A stretch of 64,000 nucleotides of DNA. Origin: Lutjanus erythropterus. Lineage: Eukaryota; Chordata; Actinopteri; Lutjaniformes; Lutjanidae. Below, piece after piece: positions 59,483-64,000 of the stretch. Made by a program: the position numbers and the translations under genes. How positions within the stretch are numbered: position 1 is the first letter of the stretch; every line of letters begins with the position of its first letter. The DNA lies in the NCBI GenBank assembly GCA_020091685.1, contig CM034613.1:18493240-18557239 (forward strand), written 5' to 3'. A model generated the notes under the pieces. That model was not told where the DNA came from and did not search any database. It saw nothing but the letters and a program-made list of their open reading frames with translations.

Positions 59483-62400
59483 CTAATGAAGATGAGGAAA
59501 ACAAGAAAGAAAAAAAAAGCTGAGTTGGAGACTTAATTGGATACACTTGGAAAACCACTACTGCTCTTTGAAATGCAAAACATGAGGCAGAGGCAGACAA
59601 GAATTAAGACTTCCGGAGAACATTTGCGTGTGCTGAGCCACTTATTTCCCACAGACTAGGGGAAAAATGTGTCCCCTGTTATTCTGGCTACTTGTGAGTT
59701 TTTTTTTCCTCCTCTTCTGACGTTTCTGTTTTATTAAATAGTGTGAAATAATTAAAATCATGAGAGGAGGGAGAGGACATTAAAAACAAAGATTCACAAG
59801 CAACAGAAATTGCCTCATTACCAAATGCACCAATCAGATTCAAGTAGTATGACTGGATTGTAGTGTTCATGTGAGGATAGAAATGAAAATAACAGCAAAA
59901 AAAAAAAGTATTTTCTGGAGTGTCTGCTGGGTTTTGTATTGAGGAGAGGGAATGAAAATAGCGGTGAGAGGGTAGACTGGACAGGTTGCATTAAAAATCT
60001 GCTCTATTCCACTCATGTTTCATGTGAAATGAGCCCCGGGATGAGGGCTTGAGATGACAGGCATGTGATTTCCAAAGTGTCATGTTGATACCATGCCGTT
60101 CAGCCCAGCCATAAGAGTGCTGAGCACATTACATGTGCGATATAAATGCAAATGGACCTCCTGCTGGACCCTGCCTTCATCATGGGGCTCTAGCAGAGGT
60201 GAGGAGGGAAAAAGGGGGGGTAAGAGTGGATGTGGCGTGGAGTGAGGAGAGGTCGGCGGAGGAAAAGTGCAAGTGACAACTGGGGAGCGAGGTAGAAAAA
60301 ATAAGAGGAGAAAAATCAAGAAAGACATCTCAAGAATGCAGGAGTGTGCCCAGGTGCGAGTGCTTGTCTGCTCTGAGAGAGCGAGCGTGGAAAAGAGTGG
60401 ACACAAAAGATATCACAAACACCCAAGACAGTTACCTCCACTCTTAGAAATAAAGGGTTCCAAAAAGTTCTTCCAGAGGGGCTGAGGTTCTACCCAGAAC
60501 CATTTACTTCTGAAGACCCCCTGTTTTGAAAAAAGGGTTCATCAAGGATTCTTTGTAAACCTGAAGGGTCCGTTAACAATCCCTCCATTCAAAGAAAGAA
60601 CCCTTTTTGAAGAAAGGCTTCATCAAGTGTTCTTGCTAAGAATAAAATGTTCCATTGAGAACCTTTTTGTCCAAGGAACCCTTTTTTGAAGAAAGTATTT
60701 GTAAGACTAGCGGTTCCATTAAGAATCCATTTCATTCAAAGAAATTCTTTTTGCAAGAAAGAGATCTTCAACAATTCTTGAAGAACTCTTTCATCAACGT
60801 TTCATCAAGGGTTCTTGCTACCATGATATAAAATGGTTCTTGGTAGAGCCCCTCTGGATGGGTTCTAGATAAAAACCCTTGCAATATAAAAGGGTTCTCA
60901 GTAGGAAAAATCCCTGGGTGGGTTCTAGAGAAAGACCTTGTAATATAAAAATGCTTCTCAGTAGAACCCCTGGGGGGTGGTTCTTATTAGCACCCTTAGA
61001 AGGTGGAAAGGGTCTTGATAGAACCCCCAAACAGGCCTTTTCCACCAACACGGAACCAGCCCCATTCCGTTTAACCAGTCAGATCATAATCATAAATTGG
61101 TTTGGAACCCAAAAAGTTGGTACCAAGCTGGAACCAAAAGCATATAATATACAATAGCAGTTTCTCCTTGGGAACCAAAGGACTCTAGAACAGAACTGGT
61201 TCAAGAAGCAGAATGATTTTGGCGGAAAAGGGAACAAAAAGGATTCAAAAGCCAAGCCAAAGAGCCCTTTATGATTCTAGTTAGCACCTTATTTCTAGAG
61301 TGTAAGAAGGTTTTCCCACAATCCTTCACTCAGCCAACTCCACATTGTGACATTCTTAGAAATTTGGACAAATTTCAAGAATTTATTCAGAGCCGATGTT
61401 TGCCGTGCCACAGATCAAGCCTTCTGCTTTGGCATGACAAAATGTTTACACATCATTTCAGGACCGCAGCATGAACTCTTCATGTCTTTCCATATCACGG
61501 TGTGAAAGAGGAGGAGGGGGGGGGGGGGCACCCCCCTCGACGCTGACAGGAGTATTTGTGTTAAATAACATCCCCCTGTTCCAAGTCATTACCTATTCAT
61601 ACACCGGGCAGAGAACAAGACTCCTACTCTTGTCCATAATGCTTCCTGCAGAAACAGCGAGGGAATCTTAACAGTATCTGGTGTTTTTTGATTTCTTCTT
61701 CTTCACTCTGGTTTGCATCATGCCAAGCAGCGACGGGCAGCGCCAATAGGCGGCCTTCCTGAGGATTAGTGGTGGCTGAAAACGAGATGAGAAGTGGGCC
61801 AGCAGCTGCCTGGGTCTAATCCTTGACAAACTCCTCCCTGCTCAAGGACAATGACAAGGCTGGTTTGGCCAGCGGGCCTGCCGGTGCCACGGCTAACGAC
61901 ACAGCAATAAAGCCACTCGAGTGTGTGGCGACTTTTTTGGCGAGTATTCCAAAGTGGCCTGCACAGTTCAGCGGTCAAATGGTCTGTGTGACAGTGTGGT
62001 CATATGGTCTGTGCATGTGTGTGTGTGTTCACAAATTGCCAGGAAGGAGTTTATGGTTTGCTAAATTAGGGGCTTATTTCTCTGAATAATATAAATAATT
62101 CAAAAAGAAATGTTGTTTGAGAAGGTTAAATAAACATTTCAGGGAACAGTAGTGGCATTAACACATTTTGTGGCGTAATTAAACAACTTCCAGCACGCAG
62201 GCTTTTTTTGTTCTCGTCGTTCCCGTCACCTCTTGCAACACCGAACCCTATCCCTACCTGCTAGACACAGCAAATGCAATTAAACAGACATTTCAAAGCC
62301 CGCTTCCCAGTCAGCGCAGGTGGCTCGGAGTGCAAAAACACGCTACTTTCCCGTTAACGTCTCACATCACGATGCCTGCCGAGCAGGAGAGAGCCAGACA

Positions 62401-64000
62401 TTTCCCAAGGACGGTGTAGCACTTTAATAACAAGGAATGCAGAGCTGGGACGGCTAATGCCCGGCCATTAGGGTTACATCATCGCCGCTGCACGAATTAA
62501 AGTCACATTAGCGTCGAGATCCGGGAGACAGAGGGAGCCTGGGTAGGGATGAGACCGGAGACGCCTGAGGGCGAAGCAATGTGCTGATCTCAAAGTAGTT
62601 TGAACGTCCAAAATTTGAAATGTTAATGAAGACTGTGTGCATGCAGGAGAGAGTCTGAGAGAGAGATACACGGAGGGGACAAGTGAGTCGGTGAGATGTT
62701 CAAGAAACGCTGCCTGAGTAAAAGTGTATAAATGTATGTAAATCACCCATTCTTGAGAACTGGAACAAATCATGTCCTATTAAAAAAAAAACTTTATAAT
62801 TATTACTATTACAAAATCTATAATACCTACCGATAACACTGCAGTAACGTGTTATTATAATCACCTTTGTTTTAAAATATATTTTTTATGAAAATGTTGT
62901 GTCCCAGATGTCCATCAACTCTGTCAGTTTTTAAAACCACATGAGATGTGTCTCAATCATAACAAGCTAACTCTATAGCCTTTCTTAATCAAAGCTAAAT
63001 GAGAATTATAGTTTAAAAACACATATTTTGATCAGCATTAAGAGGTCTCTTTGCAACTTTGAAAAATGGCTACTCAAGACGGCGATGCTGTGCAATGAAA
63101 AGAAAATTTTTTGTCAACTTAATAACTGAATGAATTTGAAATTTTTACTTTTTTCAGTTTCATTAAAAGCAAATTACTTAATTTGGAAGAAACACTGTCA
63201 ACTTTGTCATAGAGATGTCAGAGGTTTTTCTGTTATATTCATTAATGAGATGTGTTTATAAAATGAGTTTAAGTCAACTAAAAAAGTGGGCAACATTATA
63301 TTGACATTTATTTGTTCAGTAAACATGTAACAAACTTTTTGTACAGCTAATTAAATCATCTTGTAATTATTGCAACAAAAATCATTTCCTACATATTTTC
63401 AGGTGTCTGACAGAGCTGACAAATTCAATTCAATTAAAAAATTAAATCACTAGGAGGCTGGCCCACTACAAGGTTAAATAGACTTGAATTGGATCTTTAA
63501 AAATATATTTTCCCGGCATAACCAGAAAGTAAAAATCAAAACCTCCTCAACATACGGTTTTGTCCCAGTTTTGAAGAATGAGTGAAATATGTAATTATAC
63601 TAATTGAGGTAGTTGAAGTAGATTGAGTTAAATAAATGTTAGAGTGAAAAGGTTTGCAGGGTTGTGTGAGAATGTGTGTGGTCTTGTGCAGCGAAGACCC
63701 AGATTCCCTCCTTGTTCAAAGCAACGCACAGACAGTCATTGCCTGTTGCCATGGACACTCAACAAAATGGACTTGTAGAACCTAAACCTCCTCTCCTTTT
63801 TGCTTTTATTCTCTTTTCTTTTTTTCTCAATCATTGAGAGAATTCAGCAGAGGTCCAAAAGTCCACGATAAATACCATCACCCGCACCCATGATACAAAG
63901 CCAACTGAACAAAGGACGCCACGCTCCAAATAGGAGCGGCCCACTCAAAAGACGACCGGCAAACTGCAGCCTTGACAAAAGCAAATCAGTTTCTGAACTT
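59483..64000. other. Intron 5' of exon 1, open at right edge
   Basis: No exon found. The preceding ABCA exon must lie beyond 64000. Contains a full MITE copy (60438-61303), a 13-bp poly-G followed by C6 (61516-61536), and a GC-balanced block (about 62200-62530) with ATTAA-type sites that may be conserved noncoding sequence. Confidence 0.78.
60438..61303 (+). mobile_element. TA-flanked MITE, full copy with clear internal tandem units
   Basis: Left end CACTCTTAGAAATAAAGG, right end CACCTTATTTCTAGAGTG followed by TA. Interior units starting ATATAAAA recur at 60826, 60884 and 60944 (period 58-60 bp), each with a GGTTCT / AGAACC pair that can fold back. No ORF of substance. Confidence 0.76.

Noticed and set aside
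1..64000. tRNA, rRNA, CRISPR, operon-like or viral gene content
   Set aside because: No cloverleaf, rRNA core, regularly spaced palindromic array, closely packed ORFs or retroviral gene motifs were seen on either strand.

Overview
The window looks like one long intronic stretch of a teleost fish nuclear genome, carrying part of a single gene on the minus strand: a full-length ABCA-type lipid transporter of the ABCA1/ABCA7 clade. Fourteen coding exons can be read, from 59482 (most 5') down to 9365 (most 3'). In transcription order their lengths are 75, 170, 178, 116, 145, 124, 130, 121, 63, 107, 142, 135, 104 and 93 nt (1703 nt, 567 codons plus 2 nt). Every junction has GT/AG borders and compatible phases, and there is no stop or frameshift. 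They encode the end of the second extracellular domain, the transmembrane helices of the second membrane domain, and nucleotide-binding domain 2 (Walker A, Q-loop, signature, Walker B, D-loop, H-loop). The 5' part of the gene lies beyond 64000. The last exons, after the H-loop, lie beyond position 1, so the intron at the left edge is at least 9.36 kb. Several residues recall mammalian ABCA7 more than ABCA1 (for example [33 protein letters not shown]). I favour abca7 but cannot exclude an abca1 paralogue without a tree.

The organism is inferred from two things: the vertebrate ABCA exon structure, and dispersed repeats that I associate with ray-finned, probably percomorph, genomes. These include GTTAGTTGCAGCCCTA-ended elements, AAAGGGATAGTTYGG-ended MITEs, tandem blocks containing TGACCTTGACCTTTGACC, and a Tc1-like element with long terminal inverted repeats. 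No other protein-coding gene, tRNA, rRNA, CRISPR array or bacterial-type operon is present. The remaining open reading frames are short, lack family motifs and overlap repeats.

Layout: 1-9364 is intron with two copies of a TA-flanked MITE and a 19-bp-arm palindrome. 9365-19949 holds NBD2 exons 14 to 10, with a further MITE copy and a MITE abutting exon 11. 20.7-21.0 kb holds a decayed tandem duplicate of the Walker A exon border. 23.8-32.2 kb is a long intron with a 42-bp minisatellite and a deleted Tc1-like element. 32.2-48.3 kb holds exons 8 to 3 (transmembrane domain 2) and intron blocks rich in nuclear-receptor half-sites. 48.3-64 kb is mostly repeat-bearing intron around exons 2 and 1.

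The most unusual signals are the multi-copy MITE family with internal hairpin tandem units (six copies in the introns of this one gene), the Walker A exon relic, the 42-bp minisatellite that translates into a 14-residue periodic peptide, and the tandem DR1-type nuclear-receptor sites.
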